NCBI GenBank assembly: GCA_964547985.1
Contig: CAZJPV010000001.1
Span: 1 to 64,000, forward strand
Length of the DNA: 64,000 nucleotides
Reading direction: 5' to 3'
DNA from: JAPLJU01 sp964547985
GTDB taxonomy: Bacteria; Desulfobacterota; Syntrophia; Syntrophales; UBA2192
Part shown: one piece after another, positions 24,469 through 33,304 of the stretch
How positions within the stretch are numbered: the first letter of the stretch is position 1
How the letters are laid out: every line of letters begins with the position of its first letter
Translations under genes and position numbers: made by a program
The notes under the pieces: model-generated
What the model was told of the DNA's origin: nothing
The model's input: the letters and a program-made list of their open reading frames with translations, nothing else
Databases searched by the model: none

Positions 24469-26208
24469 ATGAGGCGCTTATCGGACATCAACCCCTGTAT
24501 CCGGGAGGCGGAAGACCTACGGGAGATCTTCGCCGGGAGGAGTAAATGCGATCTGCTCATCCGGGGCGCGAAGGTGGTGAATCTTTTTGCCGGCCGGTTG
24601 GAATCCCTTCCCGTGGCGGTCCATCGGGGCAGGGTCATCGCCCTGGAGGACCTGAAGGCGCGGGAGGTCTTCCAGGCAAAGGGCCTCTGCCTGGCGCCGG
24701 GTTTTGCGGACTGCCACATCCACATTGAAAGCACCATGCTCACCCCTTCGGAATTTGCACGGGCTTGTGTGAAGCGCGGGACGGCGGCTGTCTTTGCCGA
24801 TCCACACGAGATCGTCAACGCTCTCGGCGAAACGGGGCTTCGTTTCATGCTCGATGTCTCCGAAGGAATTCCGCTTGACATCTTTTTCCTCTTGCCTTCC
24901 TGCGTGCCCGCGACAACCTTCGAGACATCCGGCGGCGTTTTTACGCCGGCTCTCATCCGGAAGTACAGATCTCACGCGAGGGTTGTGGGCCTGGCGGAGT
25001 TCATGAACTTCCCCGGCGTTTTGGCGGCTGACCGATCCTGTCTGGAGAAGATCTGCCTGTACCGCAACGGCGTCATGGACGGTCACGCGCCCCTGCTTTC
25101 TGGAAGGGCGCTGTCACAATACATTGTTCAGGGGATACGCTCCGATCATGAGACCACCTCGGTGGAAGAGGGTCGAGAGAAACTGGGGAAGGGGATGTTT
25201 CTCTACCTCCGGGAAGGCACGTCGGAGAAGAACCTCAAAGACCTCCTGCCACTCGTGACGCCTTTTTCTTCCGACCGGTTCGGTTTCGCTTCTGATGATC
25301 GTTCGGTGGAAGACATCGTCCGGACAGGTCACATCGATGATACCCTGAGAAAGGCCGTGCGTTACGGCATGGATCCGTTGATGGCCTTGAAGATCGCCTG
25401 CTGTAATCCTTTCCGGCACTTCAGGCTCCATGACAGAGGCGCTGTTGCTCCGGGTTTCAGGGCGGATCTTGTGCTCCTCAACGATTTGAGGCGATTCCAG
25501 GTCAAAGGCGTCCTCCGGGCGGGTCGCTGGGTTTTCGGGGAGGGACGTTATGAGGCAGACTTCGTAAAATTCAGAGCCCCATCGTCCCTTTCGCATTTTA
25601 ACGTTCCCGACCGGGAGACTCTGCGAAAAAAGATCGAGGTATTTCCCCGGGGAAGAAAATTGCGGGTCATCCGGCTCGTGGAGCACCAGATTCTCACCGA
25701 GAAGGAAGAGGTTGACATAGACGGACAAACCTTGGAGCCGAAAAGAATGGGAAACGCCAAGGTCGTCGTCGTGGAGAGGCACCGGGGGACCCAAAATGTG
25801 GGTGTGGGCTTCCTGGCGGGTCTCGGCCTGGAACGGGGCGCGATCGGATCGACGATCGCCCATGATTCCCACAACGTCATCGTTGCCGGGACGGACGATA
25901 GGGAAATCCTCTCTGCCGTTGAGGCCCTCAGGAAAACACGAGGTGGTATCGTTGTGGTGAGCGGCGGGGCCATCCGGGCTCACCTCCCGCTCCCGGTCGG
26001 CGGTCTCATGTCGGACAGGCCCTTTGAGGACGTATCGGTTCTCCATGCGTCCCTGGAAAAAGCCGCAAAGTCTCTGGGGAGAAGAGTCATAAGCCACCCC
26101 TTCATGTGTCTGTCCTTCGTGGCCCTCCCCGTCATTCCGCATCTCAGATTAACCGACCGGGGGCTTTTTGATGTCGATCAGTTTCGGTTTGTACCCCTGA
26201 CATTTTAA
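24469..26208 (+). CDS. ade: Adenine deaminase
   Basis: Amidohydrolase converting adenine to hypoxanthine with release of ammonia in purine salvage. Metal-site motifs are APGFADCHIHIESTM, FADPHEIVN and the later SDDRSVED. The C-terminal adenine-deaminase domain contains GLERGAIGSTIAHDSHNVI and GGIVVVSGGAI. At 579 residues from ATG 24469 it has family length. The frame continues to a TTG at 24451, but that codon lies inside the T-run of a terminator, so ATG 24469 is preferred. The hairpin directly upstream implies either its own unseen promoter or read-through. It ends tail-to-tail with adk across a bidirectional terminator. Confidence 0.92.
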   Translation: MRRLSDINPCIREAEDLREIFAGRSKCDLLIRGAKVVNLFAGRLESLPVAVHRGRVIALEDLKAREVFQAKGLCLAPGFADCHIHIESTMLTPSEFARACVKRGTAAVFADPHEIVNALGETGLRFMLDVSEGIPLDIFFLLPSCVPATTFETSGGVFTPALIRKYRSHARVVGLAEFMNFPGVLAADRSCLEKICLYRNGVMDGHAPLLSGRALSQYIVQGIRSDHETTSVEEGREKLGKGMFLYLREGTSEKNLKDLLPLVTPFSSDRFGFASDDRSVEDIVRTGHIDDTLRKAVRYGMDPLMALKIACCNPFRHFRLHDRGAVAPGFRADLVLLNDLRRFQVKGVLRAGRWVFGEGRYEADFVKFRAPSSLSHFNVPDRETLRKKIEVFPRGRKLRVIRLVEHQILTEKEEVDIDGQTLEPKRMGNAKVVVVERHRGTQNVGVGFLAGLGLERGAIGSTIAHDSHNVIVAGTDDREILSAVEALRKTRGGIVVVSGGAIRAHLPLPVGGLMSDRPFEDVSVLHASLEKAAKSLGRRVISHPFMCLSFVALPVIPHLRLTDRGLFDVDQFRFVPLTF

Positions 26209-26276
26209 AAGGTGATGATCCACCTACGTTTTTTTATTTCTGCGGCCGCAGCAATTATCCAAGGTTTCATCAAGAG

Positions 26277-26311
26277 AAAAAGCCCTCCCCGGCGGAGCGG
26301 GAGGGCTTTTT
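26277..26311. terminator. Bidirectional terminator between ade and adk
   Basis: AGCCCTCCC (26281-26289) and GGGAGGGCT (26299-26307) form a nine-pair stem flanked by A-run on one side and T-run on the other. It can serve both the plus-strand ade and the minus-strand adk transcripts. Confidence 0.92.
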
Positions 26312-26335
26312 ATTTCATCATGGTTTCGGGGATTC

Positions 26336-27010
26336 TTAACCCAGTTTGCGCAGAAGATCTTCAGACACTTCCTTGACACCCGGGCTGCCATCGACGCTCA
26401 GCACCTTCACACGGTCTTTGAAATAATGGACGGCGGCCAGGGTCCCCGTTTTGGTGTCGTAATAGATGCCGTGACGCTTGTCGATCGCCACCTCATCCTG
26501 GTCGTCGGCACGGGTCGCCAGTTTATCGGCACCGCAGACCCGGCAGACCGTCTTGCCGCCTTTCATCGCCGGCTTGATGGCGTCGATGTAAATGTTGTTC
26601 GGGTGATTGTTGTCTATGGGGCAGAGCCTCCGGCCCATGATGCGCCTCTTGGCTATGTCGCGTGACAGGGTGATCTCGATCACATAATCGAGCTTCATTT
26701 TTTCGTTCTGCAGCGCCTTCCACATGGCCTCCGCCTGAGCCAGGTTCCGGGGAAAACCGTCGAGGAGCCAGCCGGACTTGCAGTCAGGCTCCTTCAAACG
26801 ATTGAGGATCATGGGGATGGTGATATCATCGGGAACGAGATCGCCGCGGTCGATGAAGGCCTTCGCCTTCTTGCCGAGATCCGTTCCTTTCTTGATGTTG
26901 TCCCTGAAAATAACCCCCGTCTCGATATGGGGGACGCTGTATTTCTTCTGTACGATCGCCCCCTGCGTCCCTTTCCCGCTTCCGTTGGGTCCGAAAATGA
27001 GAATATTCAT
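26336..27010 (-). CDS. adk: Adenylate kinase with Cys/His-bearing lid
   Basis: Interconverts ATP, ADP and AMP. P-loop GPNGSGKGTQ (7-16), AMP-site DGFPRNLAQAEAM (84-96) and LID-closing RADDQDE (167-173). The LID carries Cys130, His136, Cys156 and Cys159, a spacing unlike the usual four-Cys zinc lid (C-x2-C-x16-C-x2-C), so any bound metal would be held differently. At 224 residues it is close to the long form (214-220). It lies 59 bases downstream of the MBL gene on the same strand. The ATG follows AAGGAGCTT on the minus strand. It could be a paralogue with another nucleotide preference; no second copy is visible here. Confidence 0.88.
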   Translation of the reverse strand: MNILIFGPNGSGKGTQGAIVQKKYSVPHIETGVIFRDNIKKGTDLGKKAKAFIDRGDLVPDDITIPMILNRLKEPDCKSGWLLDGFPRNLAQAEAMWKALQNEKMKLDYVIEITLSRDIAKRRIMGRRLCPIDNNHPNNIYIDAIKPAMKGGKTVCRVCGADKLATRADDQDEVAIDKRHGIYYDTKTGTLAAVHYFKDRVKVLSVDGSPGVKEVSEDLLRKLG

Positions 27011-27069
27011 ACCTCCAAGCTCCTTTCATCGTATCTTGATGCAGCGTCGTGTGTCACCTGACGCCGTCT

Positions 27070-27963
27070 TTATCGGTTTTCGGCAACAGCCCTGACCTTG
27101 GCTTCCAGGTTGAGGAGAAAAGCCCTCGAGTCCTGCTGAATGGCGCCCGTATCCTCGTAATCCTCCTTGTAGATCTGCCGGACAACCGCTTCTCGACGGC
27201 CACCTGAATTCTTCAGGTAATCCTCGATGCGCCGACGGAAGGCTTCCGTCCTTTCGAGAGATTTAGACAGGTAGCCGCGGGCATCCTCACCGGTAAAAAC
27301 ATAGTGATGGGCTATCATCACCACGTCCGCATCCAGTTCCGTCAGCTTCTTCAAAGAGGCGATGTAGTCCCGGTAGCTCGCCAGAAACTCGGGGTGTATG
27401 ACCCTATTCCGGTCAGGAACACCGGCCGCCTCCCCGATGATCAGTCCCCGGATCCTCGGGATGTAGTAGGAAAGGCCGTCCCGGGTATGTCCCGGTGTCG
27501 CGATCACCTGAACGCGCCAGCCCCCGCCGAGGTCCACTTCCTCACCGTCTTGGAGTGTCCGGTCTACCGTAAGGGTATCGAAGAGCACATTTTCCGGCCC
27601 GATGAGGTGGCTGAATTTTTCCTCGTAATCACGGCTCAGGCTCTGAATGAGGCGGATGGCATTTTCCTTTTTGAAGGTTTCCGCCGCCAAAGCGCTTGCG
27701 GCCACCTTCAGGTTTTTGATGTGCCGCTTCAGGTAGGGGGCCGAACCGGCGTGGTCGAAATGGGAATGGGTGAGGAATAGATAGCCCAGGCGGTTGACAT
27801 CCCCCAGGTGCTCCCTGAGGTCTGCGAGGTATTGCGGTCCCATAAAGGTGATTCCCGCGTCGAAAAGGGCAGGCGCCTGACTCATCAAAAGCCAAACGGG
27901 GATATCCGGGTGCCCGATCGAATAGAGACCTTCCGCTATTCGTCCTTTTTTTTCCAGAATCAT
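27070..27963 (-). CDS. Metallo-beta-lactamase fold hydrolase
   Basis: About 297 residues from ATG 27963; the frame also opens at 28020, adding 19 residues before the conserved start. The zinc motif THSHFDHAG, the downstream TPGHTRDGLSYY and a later HHYVF are present, so the metal site looks complete. The family includes glyoxalase II-like and quorum-quenching hydrolases; nothing specific marks the substrate. Transcribed toward adk and divergent from the aminotransferase. The C-terminal 60 residues are helical. Confidence 0.85.
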   Translation of the reverse strand: MILEKKGRIAEGLYSIGHPDIPVWLLMSQAPALFDAGITFMGPQYLADLREHLGDVNRLGYLFLTHSHFDHAGSAPYLKRHIKNLKVAASALAAETFKKENAIRLIQSLSRDYEEKFSHLIGPENVLFDTLTVDRTLQDGEEVDLGGGWRVQVIATPGHTRDGLSYYIPRIRGLIIGEAAGVPDRNRVIHPEFLASYRDYIASLKKLTELDADVVMIAHHYVFTGEDARGYLSKSLERTEAFRRRIEDYLKNSGGRREAVVRQIYKEDYEDTGAIQQDSRAFLLNLEAKVRAVAENR

Positions 27964-28207
27964 GGTAAGGCCCCTGATGGGAAATCCGGAATGCGTGATG
28001 CCTGTGGATAGCGGCGGCACCCGCGAACATCATTCAGAAAGGTGCCGGGACAGCGGTCCGTGCCGCCCGCGAAGCGGGTGAAGTTTAGTGGAGCGGTCCT
28101 CAAAAGTCAAGAAGTATTGACCTCTTGAGAAAGGCTTTTGGTTGACGGGGAATCTTTTTCTGTGATAGCAAGGACCCGGTAAATCCCCCATCCCTGAGGA
28201 GGGCGCC

Positions 28208-29389
28208 ATGGCGGTTTCGAAGAAGATCGAGAGGACCATCACCCAGTCATCCTGGATCAGAAAAATGTTCGAGGACGGGTTGCGCCTGAAGAAGGAGTTC
28301 GGCGCCGGGAATGTCTTCGATTTCAGTCTTGGAAATCCCAATGTCGAGCCGCCCGTCGCTTTGAAGAAGGCCCTTCTGGAAGTCGCTGCCGATGAAAGAC
28401 CGGGTGTCCACGGTTACATGCCCAATGCAGGCTTTTTAGAGACGAGGGCGACCGTGGCCGACTGTCTCGGTCAAGAGCACGGCGTCCCTCTGGCCGCGGA
28501 ACACGTGATCATGACCTGCGGGGCCGCCGGCGCGTTGAATGTCATTTTAAAGACGATTCTCGACGCGGGAGACGAGGTGCTCGTCATGGTCCCCTTTTTT
28601 GTGGAGTATCCGGCCTACGTGGACAATCACGGCGGTGTCGCGAAACTGGTCAGGACGACGGAGGACTTCTCTCTGGATCTCGAGGCCATCGAAGCATCCA
28701 TTTCGGGGAGGACAAAGGCTCTTTTGATCAATTCGCCCAATAACCCCACGGGGCGGGTCTACACCGAGACCGAGCTCCGTGGGCTTGCGGAAATCCTGGT
28801 CGCGAAGGGAAGAAAACTCGGCCGGGTCATCCACCTCATATCGGACGAACCCTATGACAAGATTGTCTATGATGGGGTGAAGATTCCGAGCCTGCTGAAG
28901 ATTTATCACGAAAGTCTCATTGCCAACTCCTACTCCAAGACCCTGTCTCTTCCGGGTGAGCGTATCGGTTTCATTGCTGTTCATCCTCAAGCGGAAGCCG
29001 TCGAAACCCTGCTCGGCGGACTCATCATGTGCAACCGGATGCTCGGTTTTGTCAATGCCCCTGCCTTCATCCAGCGGGTCCTGCCGAAGGTGATCGGGTC
29101 CAGGGTGAACGTGGACGAATATGAAAGAAAACGGGACCTTCTCTGTCAGGGACTTGCCGAAAGGGGATACTCTTTCGTGAAGCCCCAAGGGGCCTTCTAT
29201 CTATTCCCGAAGACCCCCATTGCCGATGACGTCGAATTCGTCCGGAGTCTGCAGAGGCGAAACATTCTCACCGTTCCGGGAAGCGGCTTCGGCTGCCCGG
29301 GTTATTTTCGAATCGCCTACTGCGTGGATGATGCGACGATTGTGAATGCCATGAAGGGTTTCGGCGAGGTGATGGGGGAATACTGTTAG
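28208..29389 (+). CDS. PLP-dependent aminotransferase, class I/II
   Basis: 393 residues, fold type I. Signature segments are FSLGNPNVEPP, the AGALNVILKTIL cofactor region, INSPNNPTGRVYT, SDEPYDKIVYDG, and the Schiff-base Lys in NSYSKTLSLPGERIGF. The C-terminal Arg is in FRIAYC. It resembles aspartate/aromatic aminotransferases of the AspC type, but the start MAVSKKIERTITQSSWIRKM is typical of a delta-proteobacterial subgroup with unknown substrate. It stands alone, divergent from the MBL gene. GGAGG lies six to ten bases before the ATG. Confidence 0.88.
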   Translation: MAVSKKIERTITQSSWIRKMFEDGLRLKKEFGAGNVFDFSLGNPNVEPPVALKKALLEVAADERPGVHGYMPNAGFLETRATVADCLGQEHGVPLAAEHVIMTCGAAGALNVILKTILDAGDEVLVMVPFFVEYPAYVDNHGGVAKLVRTTEDFSLDLEAIEASISGRTKALLINSPNNPTGRVYTETELRGLAEILVAKGRKLGRVIHLISDEPYDKIVYDGVKIPSLLKIYHESLIANSYSKTLSLPGERIGFIAVHPQAEAVETLLGGLIMCNRMLGFVNAPAFIQRVLPKVIGSRVNVDEYERKRDLLCQGLAERGYSFVKPQGAFYLFPKTPIADDVEFVRSLQRRNILTVPGSGFGCPGYFRIAYCVDDATIVNAMKGFGEVMGEYC

Positions 29390-29449
29390 AAAGGGATTAT
29401 GGAAGAGGCCCGTCATGACCGGATCGCCGGGAACGAGGCCTGACCGTCG

Positions 29450-29722
29450 TCAGTGCCGGATCATGAAATCCCTGAAAGCGCCCGTGTAGGACGCCTCGAT
29501 CAACTCAACGCCTTCGACAAGAGCACCGCTCGGCCCCTGCCGACACCAGTCAAGCATTTCCTTGATCTTTTCATCAGGACCTTCAAAGACGGCCTCCACG
29601 CGGCCGTCAGGGAGATTGCGGACCCACCCGCCGAGACCGAGACGGGTGGCCTCCCGGTGCGTCCTTGCCCGGAAGAAGACACCCTGAACAAGTCCGGAGA
29701 TGTAAACGTGAACCCGTTTCAT
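29450..29722 (-). CDS. acyP: Acylphosphatase
   Basis: Small 90-residue enzyme hydrolysing acyl phosphates such as carbamoyl and acetyl phosphate. The active-site Arg18 sits in QGVFFRARTHREA and Asn36 in GWVRNLPDGRVEA, both conserved. Length and fold pattern match the family. It is on the minus strand downstream of ligA, separated by a small tandem repeat. Physiological role is generally unclear. Confidence 0.93.
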   Translation of the reverse strand: MKRVHVYISGLVQGVFFRARTHREATRLGLGGWVRNLPDGRVEAVFEGPDEKIKEMLDWCRQGPSGALVEGVELIEASYTGAFRDFMIRH

Positions 29723-29776
29723 GTAAAAATAGGCACCAGACTAAGGGCTAAATGACAGATGTCCTGACCTTTGACA

Positions 29777-29804
29777 GCTAAAGGCTAAAGGCTAAAGGCT
29801 TTAG
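29777..29804. repeat. GCTAAAG tandem repeat with palindrome
   Basis: Three perfect copies of GCTAAAG (29777-29797) are followed by GCTTTAG, so that CTAAAG-G-CTTTAG (29792-29804) can form a hairpin. It lies between ligA and acyP on their minus-strand transcript. A related hairpin occurs at 56025-56044. Confidence 0.7.
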
Positions 29805-29815
29805 GGGCTGGATAG

Positions 29816-31837
29816 TTATTTCGCTTTCATGTCTTCGATCAGTTTTAGGAAGGCCGCTTCGTCGAGGATGGGAAGACCGAGCTTGACAGCCCGGTCGTGC
29901 TTGGAACCTGGATCGGTTCCCGCAACAACGTAATCGGCCTTCTTTGTGACCGAAGAGGACACGTTTCCACCGAGGGACTCCACGAGATCCTTCGCTCCGT
30001 CCCGGCTGAAATTCTCAAGCCCTCCCGTGAAGACGAAGGTCTTACCCGCCAGGGGGGCACCTGCTTTCACCATCCGCTCCTGCGGTCTGACGCCCGATTT
30101 CAGAAGTTTGGCGATGATTTTCCTGTTGTGGGGCTCACGGAAGAAGCCGGCGATGCTCTCGGCAATGGTGGGACCGATGCCCTCGATGGCCGACAGTTCC
30201 TCGGCCGTGGCTGCAGAGATGTGCTCCATTGACCCGAATTCCTTTACGAGGATTTTGGCTACGTGCTCTCCGACATGCCGGATGCCGAGCGCAAAAAGAA
30301 GTTTTTCCAGTGGCGGGTGCTTGGACTGCGCGAGGGCTTCCATAAGATTCTGGGCCGATTTTTCACCGAAGCGATCGAGTGCCAGGAGTTTCTCTTTCGT
30401 GAGGGTGTAGAGGTCAGAGGGGTCTTCAATGGCCCGTGCCTCCAGAAGCTGGGTGACGATCCGATCCCCAAGCCCGTCGATATCCATGGCCCCCCGGGAG
30501 ACGAAGTGCTTGATGTTCTCCCGGACCTGGGCCGGGCAGGCCAGATCGATGCAACGGTGGGCCGCCTCACCCTCGAGCCGGACGACATGGGATCCACACT
30601 CGGGACACCGTTCGGGCATGCGGAAAGGTTTTTCTTTTCCTGTTCGCTTCGATTCGATGACCCTGACGACCTCGGGAATGACGTCCCCGGCCCGCTGGAT
30701 GATAACCGTGTCCCCGGCACGGACATCTTTTTTCCGGATCTCGTCCTCGTTGTGAAGGGTGGCCCGGCTGACGGTGACCCCGCCCACCTGAACGGGTTCC
30801 ATAACCGCCACCGGTGTGAGAACGCCGGTTCGGCCGACGTTGATGATGATCTCCCTGACCACCGTTGTGGCTTGTGTGGGAGCGAATTTGACGGCCAGAG
30901 CCCATCGGGGGCTTCGCGTGATCGTGCCAAGCCTCGACTGAAGTGCGAGGTCATCGACCTTGATGACCACACCGTCGATTTCGTAGGGGAGCTTCTCACG
31001 GAACTCCGTCAATTGGCGGTAGTATTCGATGCAGCCCCCCACGCCCCGGACCCTCTTGGCGTCGGGGTTCACATGGAAGCCCCAGCGGGAGAGGCACCGG
31101 AGAATTTCCCACTGGCCGTGGAAGGTCCAACCGGTCACCTCCCCGATGCCGTAACAGAAGATATTGAGGGGTCTTCGGGCCGTGATGCGGGAGTCCAGCT
31201 GGCGGAGGGATCCGGCCGCGGCGTTCCGCGGGTTGGCGAAGGCCGCCTCTCCTTGCTCCAGCCTTTTCTTGTTGAGCTTTCTGAATGCAGCGGTTTCGAG
31301 ATAGACCTCTCCCCGGATTTCGATGCGGTCGGGGACACGCTCCCCCGAAGCGGCCATCCGCAGGGGGAGGGCGTGGACGGTTCTTAAATTCTGCGTGACG
31401 TCTTCCCCGGTGAACCCGTCCCCGCGGGTCGCCCCCACGACGAAGGATCCGTTTTCGTAGATGAGGTTGACGGCCACACCGTCGATCTTGGGTTCTGCGA
31501 CGTAATGGAATTCTTCCTCGGCATGAAGGAGTCGCTTGACACGCCCGTCGAATTCGGAAATTTCCTCCTCCGTGAAGGCGTTGGCCAGGCTGAGCATGGG
31601 GCTTAAGTGGATGACGGTGCTGAACTTGTCGAGAGGGGCCGCACCGACGCGCCGGGTGGGAGAGTCTGTCCGGTCGATCTCGGGGAATTGCTCTTCCAAC
31701 GCCACGAGCTCCTGCATGAGGAGGTCGTATTGTGCATCGGTGATTTCCGGGTCATCGAGTTGATAGTAGCGACGGTTGTGGTAGTGGATGAGCGCCCGGA
31801 GTTCTTTTATCCTTTTGAGGGCTTTTGCTCTTTCCAT
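29816..31837 (-). CDS. ligA: NAD-dependent DNA ligase
   Basis: Seals nicks in replication and repair using NAD. Residue order: N-terminal Ia domain, adenylation domain with AMP-acceptor Lys117 in AEPKIDGVAV, then OB fold, zinc finger (CPECGSH and CIDLACPAQ, four Cys), helix-hairpin-helix repeats and a C-terminal BRCT domain (FTGGLENFSRDGAKDLVE). At 673 residues it is full length and intact. The ATG overlaps the stop of the upstream small gene as TAATG, implying translational coupling. Confidence 0.97.
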   Translation of the reverse strand: MERAKALKRIKELRALIHYHNRRYYQLDDPEITDAQYDLLMQELVALEEQFPEIDRTDSPTRRVGAAPLDKFSTVIHLSPMLSLANAFTEEEISEFDGRVKRLLHAEEEFHYVAEPKIDGVAVNLIYENGSFVVGATRGDGFTGEDVTQNLRTVHALPLRMAASGERVPDRIEIRGEVYLETAAFRKLNKKRLEQGEAAFANPRNAAAGSLRQLDSRITARRPLNIFCYGIGEVTGWTFHGQWEILRCLSRWGFHVNPDAKRVRGVGGCIEYYRQLTEFREKLPYEIDGVVIKVDDLALQSRLGTITRSPRWALAVKFAPTQATTVVREIIINVGRTGVLTPVAVMEPVQVGGVTVSRATLHNEDEIRKKDVRAGDTVIIQRAGDVIPEVVRVIESKRTGKEKPFRMPERCPECGSHVVRLEGEAAHRCIDLACPAQVRENIKHFVSRGAMDIDGLGDRIVTQLLEARAIEDPSDLYTLTKEKLLALDRFGEKSAQNLMEALAQSKHPPLEKLLFALGIRHVGEHVAKILVKEFGSMEHISAATAEELSAIEGIGPTIAESIAGFFREPHNRKIIAKLLKSGVRPQERMVKAGAPLAGKTFVFTGGLENFSRDGAKDLVESLGGNVSSSVTKKADYVVAGTDPGSKHDRAVKLGLPILDEAAFLKLIEDMKAK

Positions 31838-32103
31838 TATTTGACGAGTTTGAGCGGCGGCTTCCCCTTGGGGGGGGTGTCCGCGGGTTTGGCGTGCTGG
31901 GCCTGGAGAATCCGTTCATTGAAGATGTGATTCTTGACGCGAACGGAGTTAATGATGAAGAAAATGATAACCGATCGCTCCCATTCTTTTGTCGGCTCGA
32001 ACTTTTCCATCTTCAGCTTGTATTTTTCCCACAGGCTGGTGAGCGACGCCTCGTCGAGCGCCAGGATTTTATCGGCCATTTTCCCCAGCGTTGTTTCCAG
32101 CAT
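31837..32103 (-). CDS. Small protein of unknown function upstream of ligA
   Basis: 88 residues, soluble, helix-rich, with Trp-containing LTSLWEKYKLKMEKFEPTKEWERS and a Pro/Lys-rich C-terminus (KPADTPPKGKPP). No family recognised. Its stop overlaps the ligA ATG by one base (TAATG). It may be a real gene because of this coupling and its location behind a plausible minus-strand promoter (TTGACT at 32161-32156 and TATAGT at 32137-32132). A link to DNA ligation is only positional. Confidence 0.7.
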   Translation of the reverse strand: MLETTLGKMADKILALDEASLTSLWEKYKLKMEKFEPTKEWERSVIIFFIINSVRVKNHIFNERILQAQHAKPADTPPKGKPPLKLVK

Positions 32104-32236
32104 TTGATGACCCCTGAAAAATCGCTAAGTTACTATAATATGCCTGCCAAGAAAAAGTCAAACGAAAGCTCCCCCCAAGACAGGGTATCGCATACGAGAA
32201 CGTCTGCCGTGAGGAGGGTGAAATGCCAAAAAAGAC

Positions 32237-32264
32237 TTGTCTTTTTGAACTTCCGATATATAAT
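32237..32264 (+). promoter_or_regulatory. Sigma70-type promoter of the phosphoesterase operon
   Basis: TTGTCT (32237-32242), 16 bases, perfect TATAAT (32259-32264). Transcription near 32271 leaves a leader of about 20 bases holding the AAGGAG ribosome-binding site. Confidence 0.7.
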
Positions 32265-32291
32265 TTCTGAGCTTTTGAAGGAGCGGCCCTC

Positions 32292-32768
32292 TTGAGAGTC
32301 GGTGTTCTTTCGGATACCCATCTTAGCGGTTACAGCGAGAGGCTGGCTGAGATCTTTCGCCGCTACCTGCGTGATTGTGATCTCATCCTGCATGCCGGCG
32401 ATCTGACCGATATTCGTGTTCTCGATGCCTTTGAGGGCAAACCGGTGAAAGCCGTCTACGGCAATATGGATCCGCCGGACGTGAGAAAGCGCCTGCCCGA
32501 TAAATGCCTCATCGAAATCGGCGGTCACCGGGTCGGGTTGATCCATGGATGGGGATCCCCTTTCGGCATCGAGCATCGGATCATCAAGGCCTTCGATGAC
32601 GTTGACTGCCTGGTTTACGGCCACACCCATCAGGCCTCGAACGAGCTCAGGGGCAAGGTGCTCTTCTTCAATCCCGGTTCAGCCACGGAGGGATTTTTCA
32701 CCCTCCACAACACCATCGGCATTCTCCAAATCGGCGACAGGATCGAAGGGGAGATTATTCGCGTCTGA
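32292..32768 (+). CDS. YfcE/MJ0936-type metallophosphoesterase
   Basis: 158 residues. The calcineurin-like metal motifs are LSDTHL, HAGDLTD, YGNMDPPD, IHGW and YGHTHQAS, all present. Small proteins of this family hydrolyse phosphodiesters in vitro; the natural substrate is unknown. The start is TTG 32292 supported by AAGGAG at 32277-32282 and a promoter 28 bases further up. It leads a compact run with the HIT, LapA and Mut7-C genes. Confidence 0.9.
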   Translation: MRVGVLSDTHLSGYSERLAEIFRRYLRDCDLILHAGDLTDIRVLDAFEGKPVKAVYGNMDPPDVRKRLPDKCLIEIGGHRVGLIHGWGSPFGIEHRIIKAFDDVDCLVYGHTHQASNELRGKVLFFNPGSATEGFFTLHNTIGILQIGDRIEGEIIRV

Positions 32769-32812
32769 TGGAAGAGGCGCCGGCAGGTTCCGGACCGGAT
32801 TTGAGGTTATCC

Positions 32813-33304
32813 ATGAAAAATGTGTCCGCACCCTGGAGAATCGAATACATCAAGGGAAAAAAGCCCGAGGGATGCATCTTTTGCAGGGGCTCGGGTCTCG
32901 ACAGGAGCCTCCTGGTTCATGAAGGGCAAAATGCTTTTATCCTCATGAATCGATTCCCTTACATCAGCGGGCACGTCATGATCGCGCCCTACCGGCACGT
33001 CCAGAACATTGAAGACCTGGGCACGGAAGAAAAGCTCGAAATACTCGAACTGATGGATCTCGCTATCCACGCGTTGAAGAGCGCCTATGGTCCTCATGGA
33101 TTCAACCTCGGCATGAACCTCGGAAAAGCGGCCGGTGCCGGCATTGATGACCACCTGCATCTGCATGTGGTTCCGCGCTGGAGCGGTGACACGAATTTCA
33201 TGAGCGTCCTGGGGGAGGTCAGGGTGATCCCGGAGGACCTGGTAAAGACCAGGGGGAGACTCAGGAGCGAGCTGAAAAAAATTAGAACGGAGGGCCGGAA
33301 ATGA
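32813..33304 (+). CDS. HIT family nucleotide hydrolase/phosphorylase
   Basis: 163 residues from ATG 32813. The HIT triad is in DDHLHLHVVPRW (H-x-H-x-H). A CIFCRG pair near the N-terminus may bind zinc with a later His. Such proteins act on AMP esters, including diadenosine polyphosphates (Ap4A phosphorylase-like). The preferred start gives the family-typical APWRIEYIKGKKPEGCIFC beginning and has GAGG before it. A start at 32768 overlapping the previous stop (TGATG) would add 15 residues. It overlaps lapA by four bases. Confidence 0.9.
   Translation: MKNVSAPWRIEYIKGKKPEGCIFCRGSGLDRSLLVHEGQNAFILMNRFPYISGHVMIAPYRHVQNIEDLGTEEKLEILELMDLAIHALKSAYGPHGFNLGMNLGKAAGAGIDDHLHLHVVPRWSGDTNFMSVLGEVRVIPEDLVKTRGRLRSELKKIRTEGRK

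Noticed and set aside
29777..29804. Start of a CRISPR array
   Set aside because: Units are seven bases with no spacers, far below CRISPR repeat length, and no cas gene is nearby.
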